A stretch of 64,000 bases of DNA from Kribbella jejuensis. GTDB lineage: Bacteria; Actinomycetota; Actinomycetes; Propionibacteriales; Kribbellaceae. The stretch is from the NCBI RefSeq assembly GCF_006715085.1, contig NZ_VFMM01000003.1:620001-684000 (forward strand), written 5' to 3'. The notes under the pieces are model-generated. The model saw only the letters and a list, made by a program, of their open reading frames with translations. It had not been told where the DNA came from and did no database searches. Of the stretch, positions 6,965 to 15,936 are shown piece by piece. The translations under genes and the position numbers were made by a program. The first letter of the stretch is position 1. Each line of letters begins with the position of its first letter.

Positions 6965-8077
6965 GTGGACAATCTCCCGGCACCGCTCGTATTCCGCCCC
7001 TCAGAAACTGTGGTCGAGCTGCCGGCGCCCGATCCGACCACCGAAGCCGCCGTACGCCGCGCTCTCGGCCGCCGACGACCGCCAGCCGATCCAGCGGCAC
7101 CCCCGGTCGACCGCCTGGAACTGCTCGCTGAGGCCCTCACTCCCGAACTGACGGCCCTGGTCGTGCTCTGGCTAGGCGGCACCCGGCGAGCGAGTCACGA
7201 CACCCGGATCGGGTACGCCGACGACCTGCTGCTGTGGGCCGACTGGGCCCGTCGGGAGCTCGGCCGTGACCGCTTCGGCCTGGACCTGCATCGCGGCGAG
7301 GTGACGATGTGGCTCACCTACCAGCAGGACGCGGGCGCGGCCGCGTCATCCATCTCGCGCCGGCTCTCGACGCTGTCCAGCCTGTACCGGTACGCCGCCG
7401 GCTGGGGCCTGCCCGTGGTGTCACCGATCTCCGACGACGATCACCGACCGAAGTTCCACCGCGGTCGGCGCGCAACCTCGGCGCGGGTACTGGACGCCGA
7501 CCAGGTCGAGGCCCTGCTCGCAGCCGCGAGCGACGTCCGCGACGCCCTGATCGTCGGCCTGCTGTACACCGGTGCGCTGCGCGTCTCCGAGCTCTGCGGG
7601 GCCGACGACGCCGATCGTCACGACGAGGGCCGGCGTACCTGGCTCGTTGTCACGCGCAAGGGTGGCAAGACCATTCGCGTCCCGCTCGAGACCACGGTGG
7701 CCGAGCTGCTCGACGCGTACCGCGCGATGCGGCCCGCCTGGACCGGCGTCGGACCGGCCCCGCTCATAGCGGATGCCAACGGCAACCGACTCGATCGCCA
7801 CGACGTCACCCGCCTGCTCCGCCGGCTCGCCAAGGCCGCCGGCATCCCCCGCCCGGAGACCGTCGGCCCGCACTCGCTACGCGCGACCGCGATCACCGAT
7901 CAGAAGCGTCGCGGCCACAGCGCCGAGGACCTCCAGGAGCTGTCCGGCCACGCGGACGTCCGCACGGTGATGATCTACATCGACGACGACGGCCGCGCCG
8001 AACGGGTCGCCGCGCTCACCGACGACCTCGGCCGCGTGATGACGGCCGTACCCCGCCACCTCAAGCCCTCGGGCTGA
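6965..8077 (+). CDS. Tyrosine recombinase, XerC/XerD-like
   Basis: This 370-residue integrase-family enzyme has a SAM-like core-binding domain (about 55-150, SHDTRIGYADDLLLWADWA) and a complete catalytic domain. I can place R206 (TGALRVSEL), K232 (RKGGK), H303 and R306 (PHSLRATA), H329 (SGHADVRTV) and nucleophile Y338 (MIYI). Residues 1-50 are a Pro-rich extension not usual in XerC/D. The GTG start has no recognisable SD and lies 8 bases after a dif-like site, so translation may be leaderless or coupled to the state of the site. It is divergent from the coiled-coil gene. No attachment-site duplication, tRNA or other integrative-element genes were seen, so a phage origin is not evident. Confidence 0.88.
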   Translation: MDNLPAPLVFRPSETVVELPAPDPTTEAAVRRALGRRRPPADPAAPPVDRLELLAEALTPELTALVVLWLGGTRRASHDTRIGYADDLLLWADWARRELGRDRFGLDLHRGEVTMWLTYQQDAGAAASSISRRLSTLSSLYRYAAGWGLPVVSPISDDDHRPKFHRGRRATSARVLDADQVEALLAAASDVRDALIVGLLYTGALRVSELCGADDADRHDEGRRTWLVVTRKGGKTIRVPLETTVAELLDAYRAMRPAWTGVGPAPLIADANGNRLDRHDVTRLLRRLAKAAGIPRPETVGPHSLRATAITDQKRRGHSAEDLQELSGHADVRTVMIYIDDDGRAERVAALTDDLGRVMTAVPRHLKPSG

Positions 8078-8549
8078 AGCCGACCAGCGGCAGGAACACG
8101 TCGTCGACCAGCGCGGTGATCGTCGACGACGGTACTGGCGAACGGCTGAAGAAGATCTCGTGCCGCATCAGGTTCGTCGGCGCGAGCAGAACCACGTCCG
8201 GAAGGTCCCCGGCCGGGATCTCGCCACGCTCCGCCGCCCGCTTGACGATCGTCGCCATCACGCCGGTCATCCGGCTGAACACCTCCGGGTCGAGGTCCGG
8301 CGCCTCGGCCAGCAGCCCGTGGATCGTGTCCGGACCGAGCTGGACGAACCGATCGGCCATCTGCCGCAGCACCCCGAGCACGTCGCCGCGCAGCGACCCG
8401 GTGTCCGGTACGTTGTCGACGATCGAGCCGGTGTGGTGCCGCATCGCCGCGATCACCAGCTCCGCCCGGTTCCGCCAGCGCCGGTACAGCACCTGCTTGC
8501 CGGTCTGGGCCCGCGCCGCGACCGACTCTATCGTCAGCTGCGCGTACCC
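8061..8549 (-). pseudogene. 5'-truncated TetR-family regulator
   Basis: Reading leftwards, the frame begins in the middle of a TetR helix-turn-helix (GYAQLTIESVAARAQTGKQV, then LYRRWRNRAEL) and continues through a normal ligand domain to SPRA. The first helix is missing. At the break (about 8549/8552) the sequence passes directly into the middle of an MFS gene on the other strand. An in-frame start at 8576 would give 171 residues, but its first residues come from the foreign sequence. The 3' end overlaps the recombinase gene by 17 bases. Likely non-functional. Confidence 0.75.
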
Positions 8550-8551
8550 CG

Positions 8552-8800
8552 AACCTGGCGGTGATGGTCGGCGCATTCCGCGAACTCGAGCCGGTGCAGA
8601 TCGCGGATGCGAGCAGCACCACCCGAATCATGCAGCAGCTAGGCGGCGCGTTCGGCGCGGCGACGCTGGCAGTCGTCCTGCAGAACCACCTGACCAGCCA
8701 CCCACCACGGATCGCCTACGCACACAGCTTCGCCTGGGCCATCGGATTCACTGTGATCGCCGCCGTCCCAGCACTGTTTCTGGGAAAGCTAGGCCTCGGG
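8552..8800 (+). pseudogene. C-terminal fragment of an MFS transporter
   Basis: Translation reads NLAVMVGAFRELEPVQIADA, then SSTTRIMQQLGGAFGAATLA and SFAWAIGFTVIAAVPALFL. This matches the last quarter of DHA2-type (14-helix) MFS exporters, including the conserved SSTTRIMQQLGGAFG segment also seen in similar form at 10680-10730. The first 75 percent of the gene is absent. It abuts the truncated tetR head to head, consistent with one deletion inside a divergent tetR-MFS pair. The intact tetR-MFS pair immediately to the right is a related but different system. Confidence 0.75.
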
Positions 8801-9373
8801 GCCAGGACGGAGCAGTCGGTCGACCAGGCCGTCGACGTACTCCGGGGTCAGGGAGCCCAAGCCGAACAGGACACGGATGTACATCGGGGCCATTACGTGG
8901 TCGAGCACGGCCAACGCGTCAGGTGCCGGCTCGCCACGGGCAACGGCACGATCGAGCATGGACTGGAGTTGCCGACCGCGCTCGGCCAGGACCTCGTCCC
9001 GCGCCTGGAGACCCTGATCACCCGTGCCGGACAAGGCGACGACCAGGTGCAACAGCGCCAGACCGTCGGGTCCGGTGATTTCGCGCGCCACCTGGGCCGC
9101 GTAGCTGCGCAGGTCGCCGGCCAGGCTGCCGGTGTCGGGCATCGGCGACTGCGCATTGAGGCGGGTGAGTGCCACGTCGGCGAGCAGGGTTTCCAGGCTG
9201 CCCCACCGGCGGTAGATGCTGCTGTCAGCCACGCCCGCGCGAGCGGCGATGTCGCCGACCGTGAAGTTCCCGTAGCCGCGCTCACTGATCAGGCTCGTGA
9301 CGGCCTGGTGTACGTCGGCGGCGACGCGCGCGCTACGTCCGCCGGGCCGACGGGTGCGCGGCTGCTCGGTCAT
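8789..9373 (-). CDS. TetR-family repressor of the adjacent exporter
   Basis: This 194-residue TetR protein begins MTEQPRTRRPGGRSARV. Its helix-turn-helix, about 30-75, reads FTVGDIAARAGVADSSIYRR. The C-terminal part matches the TetR_C_11-like ligand domain (LLHLVVALSGTGDQGLQAR). It is divergent from a complete MFS exporter, and the 100-base gap contains a perfect 10-bp inverted repeat plus a further half-site. Local repression of itself and the exporter, relieved by a transported compound, is the expected role. Confidence 0.9.
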   Translation of the reverse strand: MTEQPRTRRPGGRSARVAADVHQAVTSLISERGYGNFTVGDIAARAGVADSSIYRRWGSLETLLADVALTRLNAQSPMPDTGSLAGDLRSYAAQVAREITGPDGLALLHLVVALSGTGDQGLQARDEVLAERGRQLQSMLDRAVARGEPAPDALAVLDHVMAPMYIRVLFGLGSLTPEYVDGLVDRLLRPGPEA

Positions 9374-9382
9374 GTCCTCACC

Positions 9383-9453
9383 TTAACGCAGCTGCGACTT
9401 GCATTTGCGCCAGCCACTCCTTACAGTCGCTAACGCAGTCAACGACTGCGTTA
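9383..9453. promoter_or_regulatory. TetR operators between tetR and MFS genes
   Basis: The strongest site is TAACGCAGTC (9431-9440) and GACTGCGTTA (9444-9453) with a 3-base centre, a perfect palindrome ending 20 bases before the MFS start. A second site next to the tetR start contains TTAACGCAG (9383-9391) in CGCAGCTGCG (9387-9396). The shared TTAACGCAG core supports binding of one repressor at both. Confidence 0.8.
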
Positions 9454-9473
9454 AGTGAACGAGGGGAATCTCG

Positions 9474-10871
9474 ATGGTTGTATCGCCCGCAGCTCTGAGC
9501 ACTCGACAGAACCGGGGCGTCCTGCTCGCAGTGACCTGCCTGGGCCAGTTCATGGTCCTGCTCGACAACACGATCGTCGGAGCGGCGCTGCCTGACATGC
9601 AGCACCGACTGCACACCGAGCTGACAGGGCTGCAATGGATCGTCGACGCCTACGTATTGCTGGTCGCCATGTTGCTGCTGTCCGGCGGTGTCTTCGCCGA
9701 CCGGTTCGGCCGCAAGCGGGTCTATCTGACGGGCGTTGCGCTGTTCACCGCCGCGTCGCTGGTCTGCAGCCTCGCATCATCAGTCGGTTGGCTGATCGCC
9801 GGCCGGACGCTGCAAGGCATCGGGGCCGCGGCGCTGAGCCCCGCCTCACTGGCTCTGCTCGCCGCTGCCTATCCGGCCCCGCACGAACGAATGAAGGCGA
9901 TCGGACTGTGGGCCGGATTCAGCGGAATCGGTCTGGCCGCGGGCCCGGTGGCAGGTGGCGTACTCGCGGAAGCGTTCGGCTGGCCCGCCATCTTCCTGGT
10001 GAATCTGCCCATTGGCGTGGTCCTGCTGCTGGCCGGCCTGCGCAGCCTTGACGAGACACGCAATCCGAACGCGCCGGCGATCGACGTTCCGGGGACGCTG
10101 CTGTCCGTTCTCGGGGTCGGCGCGTTGACCTACGGACTGATCGAGGGTGGTGCCCGCGGGTGGACGTCGCCGCTGATCCTGGGCAGCTTCGCGGCGGCCG
10201 TCATCCTCCTCGCAGCCTTCGTCGCCGTCGAAGCGCGTCGTTCCGCTCCGGTGCTACCGCTGCGGCTGTTCCGGCAGCGACTGTTCAATGTGTCCAACGC
10301 GGCCATGGTCGTGGTCGGGTTCGCCCTGATGGGCTCGTCGTTCTTCTTCTCCCAGTTCTTCGTCTATGTCCAGGGCAGTTCGATCCTGCACGCCGGTCTC
10401 GAGACGTTGCCGACATCGCTCGCGATGGTGATGGTCAGCCCGTACGCGGGCAGGCTCGCTGCCCGGTACGGCTTCCGCATCGTGGTCACGGTCGGCCTGG
10501 CGCTGGCCGGTCCGGGTCTCCTGGCGCTCGGTACGGTCCACGCCGGCACCGGGTACTGGAACGTCTGGTGGCGGCTAGCACTCGTCGGTATCGGCTTCGC
10601 GCTGACGATGTCCCCTTTGACGGGAGCTGCCATCCAAGCCGTCAGCCCGCAAGAAGGTGGCCTTGCGTCAGGCATCAGCAGCACCACCCGGCAGATCGGC
10701 GCGGTGCTCGGCGTGGCGCTCCTCGGAGCCATCGTGCGGACTCGTCAGTCCGGCGGCGCGACGTTCGAGGCCGGGCTCAACACCGCCTTCCTCGCTGCCG
10801 GCGCGGTGACCTTGGCCACCGCCGTCTGCACCGGCCTCTGGTTGACCAGCCGGGGTCGAGCAGACTCTTGA
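9474..10871 (+). CDS. DHA2-family MFS drug exporter
   Basis: This 465-residue membrane protein of the drug:H+ antiporter-2 family is predicted to have 14 helices. It starts with LLAVTCLGQFMVLLDNTIVG, where the embedded Asp of motif D1 is visible, then GGVFADRFGRKRVYLTG (motif A) and the TM5 motif C region GLWAGFSGIGLAAGPVAGG. It is intact, unlike the MFS fragment to its left. It is regulated by the divergent TetR through operators at 9383-9453. Its stop codon overlaps the -35 of the next transcription unit. Substrate unknown; antibiotics or self-made metabolites are typical. Confidence 0.9.
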   Translation: MVVSPAALSTRQNRGVLLAVTCLGQFMVLLDNTIVGAALPDMQHRLHTELTGLQWIVDAYVLLVAMLLLSGGVFADRFGRKRVYLTGVALFTAASLVCSLASSVGWLIAGRTLQGIGAAALSPASLALLAAAYPAPHERMKAIGLWAGFSGIGLAAGPVAGGVLAEAFGWPAIFLVNLPIGVVLLLAGLRSLDETRNPNAPAIDVPGTLLSVLGVGALTYGLIEGGARGWTSPLILGSFAAAVILLAAFVAVEARRSAPVLPLRLFRQRLFNVSNAAMVVVGFALMGSSFFFSQFFVYVQGSSILHAGLETLPTSLAMVMVSPYAGRLAARYGFRIVVTVGLALAGPGLLALGTVHAGTGYWNVWWRLALVGIGFALTMSPLTGAAIQAVSPQEGGLASGISSTTRQIGAVLGVALLGAIVRTRQSGGATFEAGLNTAFLAAGAVTLATAVCTGLWLTSRGRADS

Positions 10872-10896
10872 ATTAGTAACACGCTTGGTTTAACTT
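10868..10896 (+). promoter_or_regulatory. Promoter/operator of the lyase operon
   Basis: TTGAAT (10868-10873), a 17-base spacer and TAACTT (10891-10896) form a good sigma-70-type promoter. The spacer and -10 contain an imperfect dyad, AGTAACAC-GCTTG-GTTTAACT. The same element, one base different (TTGAGT), drives the opposite-strand operon at 23203-23175. It therefore looks like a shared operator, most simply for the ROK protein encoded in the locus. Transcription would start near 10903, 48 bases before the lyase ATG. Confidence 0.8.
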
Positions 10897-10950
10897 ATCC
10901 GCGCAGCTGCTCTCGCCTGTCCTTCCAGTCCGCCACCTGGGGGTTCCAGC

Positions 10951-13900
10951 ATGTTTAGATGCTTGCTCGCGCGGGTCCTGCCCGCCGTTCTTCTGACCGC
11001 ACTGCTCGCCGTGCCGACGGCGCAGGCAGCAACGATGTATCCCAGTGGGGTCGGTGCCGATCTCGGGCCGACTCCGACCACGCTCGGAGTGAAACCCGCT
11101 GCCGGGGACGACCCGGCCGGGCTGCGGACCGGTACCGAACAAGGCCGCAGCTACTGGCAGACGAACCAGGCGGCCGGTACTGGCTACCTGGAGTTCGACG
11201 TGGATCACGACTACGTCGACGACATCGGCACCGACGACGTCCTGGTGACGGTCACCTATCTCGACACCGGCACCGGCACGCTCGACCTGCAGTACGACGC
11301 AAAGACCAACCCGCAGCAGGACGCGACCGACGTACAGCTCACGAACACCGGCCAGTGGAAGACCGGTGTCTTCGCACTCACCGACATCGCGTTCACCAAC
11401 CGGCTCGGCGACGCCGACGTACGCGTCTTCGGGAGCGCCGACGTCACGATCGCCGGCCTCCGGATCAGTACGGCGGGCGCGTCCGTGCAGCTCGGCGCGA
11501 CGCCCGTACAGAACGGGATCAGCCCGCGCGCCGGTGACGACGCGGCGCACCTGATCACCGGCGTCCAGGACGGCCGCCCGTACTGGCAGACCGACCGCAC
11601 CGCTCCGTCGCCCGGCACGAACTTCTTCTACATGAACGTCGCTGACACCTACCTTTACGACAACCGCAGCCTGGTTCTCGTCAGCATCGACTACTTCGAC
11701 GAGGGCAACGGCCAGTTCGGGCTGCACTACGACTCCCCCGGCGACACGATCCCGGAGAAGTTCAAGAACTCCGAGGTCGTCCGGTACGGCGATTCGAAGA
11801 CGTGGAAGACGTACACGTTCGCGCTCCCCGACGCGGTGATGACGAACCGTTCGAACGGGAGCGACTTCCGGATCCACAACGGCGACGGCTCGGTCGATCT
11901 CAAGGTCGCCGCGGTCCGGGTCGCCAAGGTGGCGTCCACCCTCGACGTCACCGAAGGCCTCGTCGACCTCATCGCGCAGGCCACCCGGGTCGAGAAGGCA
12001 GCGCGGGAAGGGACCCGGGACGGGCAGTACCCGGTCGGCAGCCGCGCGACCTTGCAGGAAGCGATCGACAACGCTCAGGCGGTCGCGTCCACGCCGGGCG
12101 TCACCGACGTACAGGTCAAGGAAGCGCTGACGGCCCTGCAGGCGAAGCTGGACGCGTTCAACGCCTCGGTCGTCGACACGAACTTCGCCGGCGAGGGTAC
12201 GGCGTCGGCCAGCGGCGGGACCGGAGCGGCGAACATCAACGACGGGGACGACACCACGGCCTGGACCGGTGGCCCGAACAGCTGGCTGCAGCTCGATCTC
12301 GGCAAGCCGCGGCCGGTGAACGACGTGCGAGTGGAATGGGGCGCGGACTACTCCCCCGACTACACCGTGCAGGTGTCGAACGACGGGAAGAAGTTCACCG
12401 AGGCCGGCCGGATCGGCTCGCCCGGTGGTGACCAGGTCAGCCGTACCCGGTTCGCCACCGTCAGCGCGCGCTACGTCAGGGTCGCGATGACCGGCGCCGA
12501 CTCGTTCACCGTCAGGGAACTCCAGCTCAGAGCCGCACCGGTCGTCGCGCCGCAGCCGAAGCTCGTGCAGATCAGCAATCCGACCGAGGACGGCGTGGTC
12601 GCCGACTTCGACGCCACTGCGTACGGCGCGGATCCGACCGGCAAACGCGATTCGACGAAGGCGATCCAGCAGGCGATCTACGCCTGTCAGGACGCGGGCG
12701 GCGGAACCGTCTGGCTGCCGGCCGGGCGGTACAAGGTGACCGACACGATCGAGGTGCACGGGTTCTGCACGCTGCGCGGCGACCACGGGCCGAAGCTCGG
12801 CAGCGGCACGGTCGTGATCGCGGACTTGGCGTCAGGCGACGACGGGCCGAGCCTGTTCCGGATCGGCGGCAGCGCCGGCGTCCTCGGCGTCACGACGTAC
12901 TACCCGAACCAGAACGCGGCGGACCCGGTGCCGTACAACTACACGTTCGAGATCCCCGGCGGCGCCTGGATCGGGAACGAGAACTACATGATGTCGACGG
13001 TCGCCGACGTCACGATGCTGAACTCGTACCGCGGGATCGGCGTCAGCACGATGCCCAACGACCACGGCAACGCACCGAGTTCGGGGCAGGTGCACGAGTC
13101 GACGACGATCCGCAACGTGACCGGTACGGCGCTGTTCGAGGGCGCCCGTGCCTACAACGGCGCCGACGTCGGCACCTGGGAGAACGTTGCCTTCAGCAAC
13201 TCGTACTGGTCGTCGGCGCCTGCCGCCTTCCACCCGCCGGCCCGGACCACGCTCGATACCTGGACCCGCGCACACGGCACCGGTCTCGTGCTCGGTGACC
13301 TCGAGTGGGACCAGTTCTACCGGGTCGCCGTGTCCGACTACGCGGTCGGCATCCATGTCGTCGCCGGTCAGCGCGCACAATTCACGGGCAGCTTCCTGCA
13401 GCCGGACATCCGCCGGACCGGGACCGGTATCAAGGTCGACGTGATGGACGACCGCTGGGGTATGACACTGGCGGGCGGACATGTGGACGGCGGGATCACG
13501 AACAACTCGCGCGGCTACGTGAAGATCACCGGCACCGAGGTCGTCGGCGCGCAGACCGGGATCATCCACCACATGTCCGGTACCGCACCGACGTACACGC
13601 AGAAGCCGTTGCCCAAGCCGGTCCAGAAGCTGTACGTCGTGAACGCGCCGCACGGAGTCGGTTACCTGCCCGCCGCGGATGCGACGCGCGACGTGCAGAA
13701 GGTGCTCGACCGGGCCGGGCGCGACGGCGGCGGGATCGTGTACCTGCCCGCCGGCTGGTACCGGATCATTACGCATCTGAACGTGCCGGCGAGGGTCGAG
13801 CTGCGTGGCGCGTCCGCCGTACCGAACCGGGACGAGGGCGGTTTGAGCGGCGGGACGGTGCTGCAGGCGCTCGAGAAGAACACCGGCACGGCGCTGGTCA

Positions 13901-14751
13901 CGTTGCAGAACCGGGCCGGAGTGCGCGGGCTGCGGGTGTTCTATCCGGAGAACAATCCGGCGGACGGTGTGGTGCCGTATCCGTACGCCATCCGCGGGCA
14001 CGCCGGCGGGAACTACGTCATCAACGCCGGGTTCCCGAACGCGTGGAACGGGATCGACCTGAGCGGCGACGACGTCGTTGTACGGAAGATCGCCGGCGCG
14101 TTCTTCGACCACGCGATCTCGATCGGGGCCGGACGCAACGGCCGGATCGAGGGCGTGCTGTCGAACGGCAACGCGGTGACGCGGGTCGGGTACCAGCAGC
14201 CGTACTGGATGAACGAGGGCAACATCTTCGAGCTCGTCATCGACAAGTACATGCGCAAGACCGCGAAGATCGTCACCGTCGACGGCGCACGTGGGTTGAC
14301 CTTACTGAACGTGTTCGCGTACGGCTTCCACGACGGGCTGGTGGTCAACGACGGGCAGGTCTCCGCGTTCAACCTGGGGACCGACAACCTCGGGAGCGAC
14401 GGTCACACCGTGCAGGTCGTGAAGGGTGAGGTCGAGGCGACCAACCTGGCCCGGTACAACGGCGCCACGCTGAGCGGTACGGCGACGTTGCACAACGTGA
14501 TGGTGATCAACGTGGTGCAGCGCAGTGTCAAGGTGCAGCCGAACGGGAACGGTACTGTCGCGATTGCCGGCAACGAGTCCGAGCCCGGAACGTACGAGGT
14601 CGGCGCGCAGGTCACCGTGACGGCGACGCCCGGATCGGATAGCGTTTTCCGGGACTGGACCGTGAACGGGACCGTGGTGGCGACAACGCCGTCGTACACC
14701 TTCACCGTGGCAACGGACCAGATACTGACCGCCAACTTCACCCTGAAGTAA
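10951..14751 (+). CDS. Secreted multidomain pectate-lyase-3/GH55-like protein
   Basis: This 1266-residue protein has a signal peptide (cleavage after about residue 26, PTAQA-A). Two homologous modules of about 150 residues follow (27-175 and 176-325), each opening with GxxPxxxGxxPxAGDDxAxL and a YWQT motif. Next come a helical linker of FIVAR type (about 330-410) and a discoidin/CBM32-like domain (about 410-530, WLQLDLGKPRPVNDVRVEWG). Two consecutive right-handed beta-helix halves follow (about 545-870, DFDATAYGADPTGKRDSTKA; and about 893-1190, DATRDVQKVLDRAGRDGGG). The C-terminal beta-repeat (1194-1266) ends FTLK. Paired beta-helices starting with FGA-like motifs are typical of pectate_lyase_3 and GH55 proteins. 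A GGGGG stretch 7 bases before ATG serves as SD. The locus context suggests an acidic polysaccharide; lyase versus hydrolase activity is not decided. Confidence 0.85.
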   Translation: MFRCLLARVLPAVLLTALLAVPTAQAATMYPSGVGADLGPTPTTLGVKPAAGDDPAGLRTGTEQGRSYWQTNQAAGTGYLEFDVDHDYVDDIGTDDVLVTVTYLDTGTGTLDLQYDAKTNPQQDATDVQLTNTGQWKTGVFALTDIAFTNRLGDADVRVFGSADVTIAGLRISTAGASVQLGATPVQNGISPRAGDDAAHLITGVQDGRPYWQTDRTAPSPGTNFFYMNVADTYLYDNRSLVLVSIDYFDEGNGQFGLHYDSPGDTIPEKFKNSEVVRYGDSKTWKTYTFALPDAVMTNRSNGSDFRIHNGDGSVDLKVAAVRVAKVASTLDVTEGLVDLIAQATRVEKAAREGTRDGQYPVGSRATLQEAIDNAQAVASTPGVTDVQVKEALTALQAKLDAFNASVVDTNFAGEGTASASGGTGAANINDGDDTTAWTGGPNSWLQLDLGKPRPVNDVRVEWGADYSPDYTVQVSNDGKKFTEAGRIGSPGGDQVSRTRFATVSARYVRVAMTGADSFTVRELQLRAAPVVAPQPKLVQISNPTEDGVVADFDATAYGADPTGKRDSTKAIQQAIYACQDAGGGTVWLPAGRYKVTDTIEVHGFCTLRGDHGPKLGSGTVVIADLASGDDGPSLFRIGGSAGVLGVTTYYPNQNAADPVPYNYTFEIPGGAWIGNENYMMSTVADVTMLNSYRGIGVSTMPNDHGNAPSSGQVHESTTIRNVTGTALFEGARAYNGADVGTWENVAFSNSYWSSAPAAFHPPARTTLDTWTRAHGTGLVLGDLEWDQFYRVAVSDYAVGIHVVAGQRAQFTGSFLQPDIRRTGTGIKVDVMDDRWGMTLAGGHVDGGITNNSRGYVKITGTEVVGAQTGIIHHMSGTAPTYTQKPLPKPVQKLYVVNAPHGVGYLPAADATRDVQKVLDRAGRDGGGIVYLPAGWYRIITHLNVPARVELRGASAVPNRDEGGLSGGTVLQALEKNTGTALVTLQNRAGVRGLRVFYPENNPADGVVPYPYAIRGHAGGNYVINAGFPNAWNGIDLSGDDVVVRKIAGAFFDHAISIGAGRNGRIEGVLSNGNAVTRVGYQQPYWMNEGNIFELVIDKYMRKTAKIVTVDGARGLTLLNVFAYGFHDGLVVNDGQVSAFNLGTDNLGSDGHTVQVVKGEVEATNLARYNGATLSGTATLHNVMVINVVQRSVKVQPNGNGTVAIAGNESEPGTYEVGAQVTVTATPGSDSVFRDWTVNGTVVATTPSYTFTVATDQILTANFTLK

Positions 14752-14767
14752 CCGAAGTAGGAGCGAG

Positions 14768-15856
14768 ATGGCTGACACACAACAGCAGGTCGCGATCGTC
14801 GGGTGCGGGATCATCGGGCGTACCCACGCCAAGACCGTCGCGGAACGCCCGGACGCGGTCGTCACCGCCCTGGTGGACGGTGACGTCACGGCCCGGGAGG
14901 CGCTCCGGGACCAGTTGGTCGAGCTCGGCCGGCCGGAACCGAAGCTGTTCGAGGACCTGACCGCGGCGCTGAGCGGGTCGGACGTCACGCTGGTCGCGAT
15001 CTGCACCCCGAGCGGTACGCACGCGGCGCTGGCCGAGCAGGCGCTGGACGCGAAGGTGCACGTGGTGATCGAGAAGCCGCTCGACGTCGACCTGATCCGG
15101 GCTCGGCGGCTCGGCGCGGCGGCCGCTCGGGCCGCGAACCACGGCGTCGTCGCGTCGGTGATCAGCCAGCACCGGTTCGACGCCGGCAGCGCGGTGGTGA
15201 AGCAGGCGATCGACGCCGGCAGGTTCGGGCAGCTGACGTCGGCGGTCGCTTCGGTGGCCTGGTGGCGCAGCGACGAGTACTACGCGTCCGCCGGCTGGCG
15301 CGGTACGTGGGCGCAGGACGGTGGCGGCGCGCTGATGAACCAAGGCGTGCACACGGTCGACCTGATGTTGTGGTTCATGGGCCGCCCGGTGACGATCCAG
15401 GCGCAAGCGCTGCGGGCCGCGCATCACGCGATCGAGGTCGAGGACACGGTCGTCGCGACCCTCACGTTCGAGAACGGCGCCGTCGGTACGCTGCACGCGA
15501 CGACGGCGGCGTTCCCGGGCGGCCGCACACGCGTCTCGGTCCACGGCACCCAGGGTGGCGCCGAGGTCGAGGACGACCTGCTCGCCCGCCTGAACCTGGA
15601 CGGTAAGCAGGAGGACCAGCCGATCGACGTGGGCGATCCCGGCGGTCACACAGCGCAGTACGCCGACATCCTCAAGGCCATCGCCGACGGCACGCCGCCT
15701 GCCATCACGGTCCAGGACGCCATCGACGCCCTGGCCACAGTCCGGGCCGTCTACATCGCGTCCACCTTGCAGCGCCCGGTGAAGTTCATCGACGTACTGG
15801 AAGGCCGCTACGACGACGTCGATGTCTCCCGAGGCATCGGGCTCCCGCCCAACTGA
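14768..15856 (+). CDS. Gfo/Idh/MocA-family oxidoreductase
   Basis: This 362-residue NAD(P)-dependent sugar or sugar-acid oxidoreductase begins with a Rossmann fold (VAIVGCGIIGRTHAKTVAE, residues 9-27). It has the signature E102-K103-P in HVVIEKPLDVDL and a mixed alpha/beta C-terminal substrate domain (WAQDGGGALMNQGVHTVDL, with the catalytic-type His of GVHTVDL). The ATG has AGGAG 4 bases upstream and follows the lyase stop by 16 bases, so the two are co-transcribed. It probably oxidises a sugar released by the lyase or imported by the ABC transporter of the same regulon. Exact substrate unknown. Confidence 0.88.
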   Translation: MADTQQQVAIVGCGIIGRTHAKTVAERPDAVVTALVDGDVTAREALRDQLVELGRPEPKLFEDLTAALSGSDVTLVAICTPSGTHAALAEQALDAKVHVVIEKPLDVDLIRARRLGAAAARAANHGVVASVISQHRFDAGSAVVKQAIDAGRFGQLTSAVASVAWWRSDEYYASAGWRGTWAQDGGGALMNQGVHTVDLMLWFMGRPVTIQAQALRAAHHAIEVEDTVVATLTFENGAVGTLHATTAAFPGGRTRVSVHGTQGGAEVEDDLLARLNLDGKQEDQPIDVGDPGGHTAQYADILKAIADGTPPAITVQDAIDALATVRAVYIASTLQRPVKFIDVLEGRYDDVDVSRGIGLPPN

Positions 15857-15900
15857 CGGACCGCCAGTCGAAGGACAAGGCCGCAGCTGGCCTCCTCTTT

Positions 15901-15936
15901 CCGCGAGCTCGGCGCCGCTAGGCGCCGGGCTCGCGG
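15901..15936. terminator. Bidirectional hairpin terminator
   Basis: CCGCGAGCTCGGCGCC (15901-15916) and GGCGCCGGGCTCGCGG (15921-15936) pair with a single mismatch around a 4-base loop. The hairpin lies between the convergent lyase and transporter operons and overlaps the last codons of the GNAT gene. It follows a CT-rich run on the + strand. Confidence 0.75.

Noticed and set aside
6965-8077. Phage or integrative-element integrase
   Set aside because: No tRNA, excisionase, att duplication or phage gene is nearby; the Xer-type site next to the gene fits a stand-alone recombinase better.
8561-9433. 290-codon ORF carrying the MFS fragment
   Set aside because: Only the first 80 codons resemble an MFS protein; the rest is antisense to an intact tetR gene. 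Annotated instead as an MFS pseudogene fragment.
10873-12786. Long - strand ORF opposite the beta-helix enzyme
   Set aside because: Shadow frame of GC-rich coding DNA; it would cover the lyase promoter and has no domain features.
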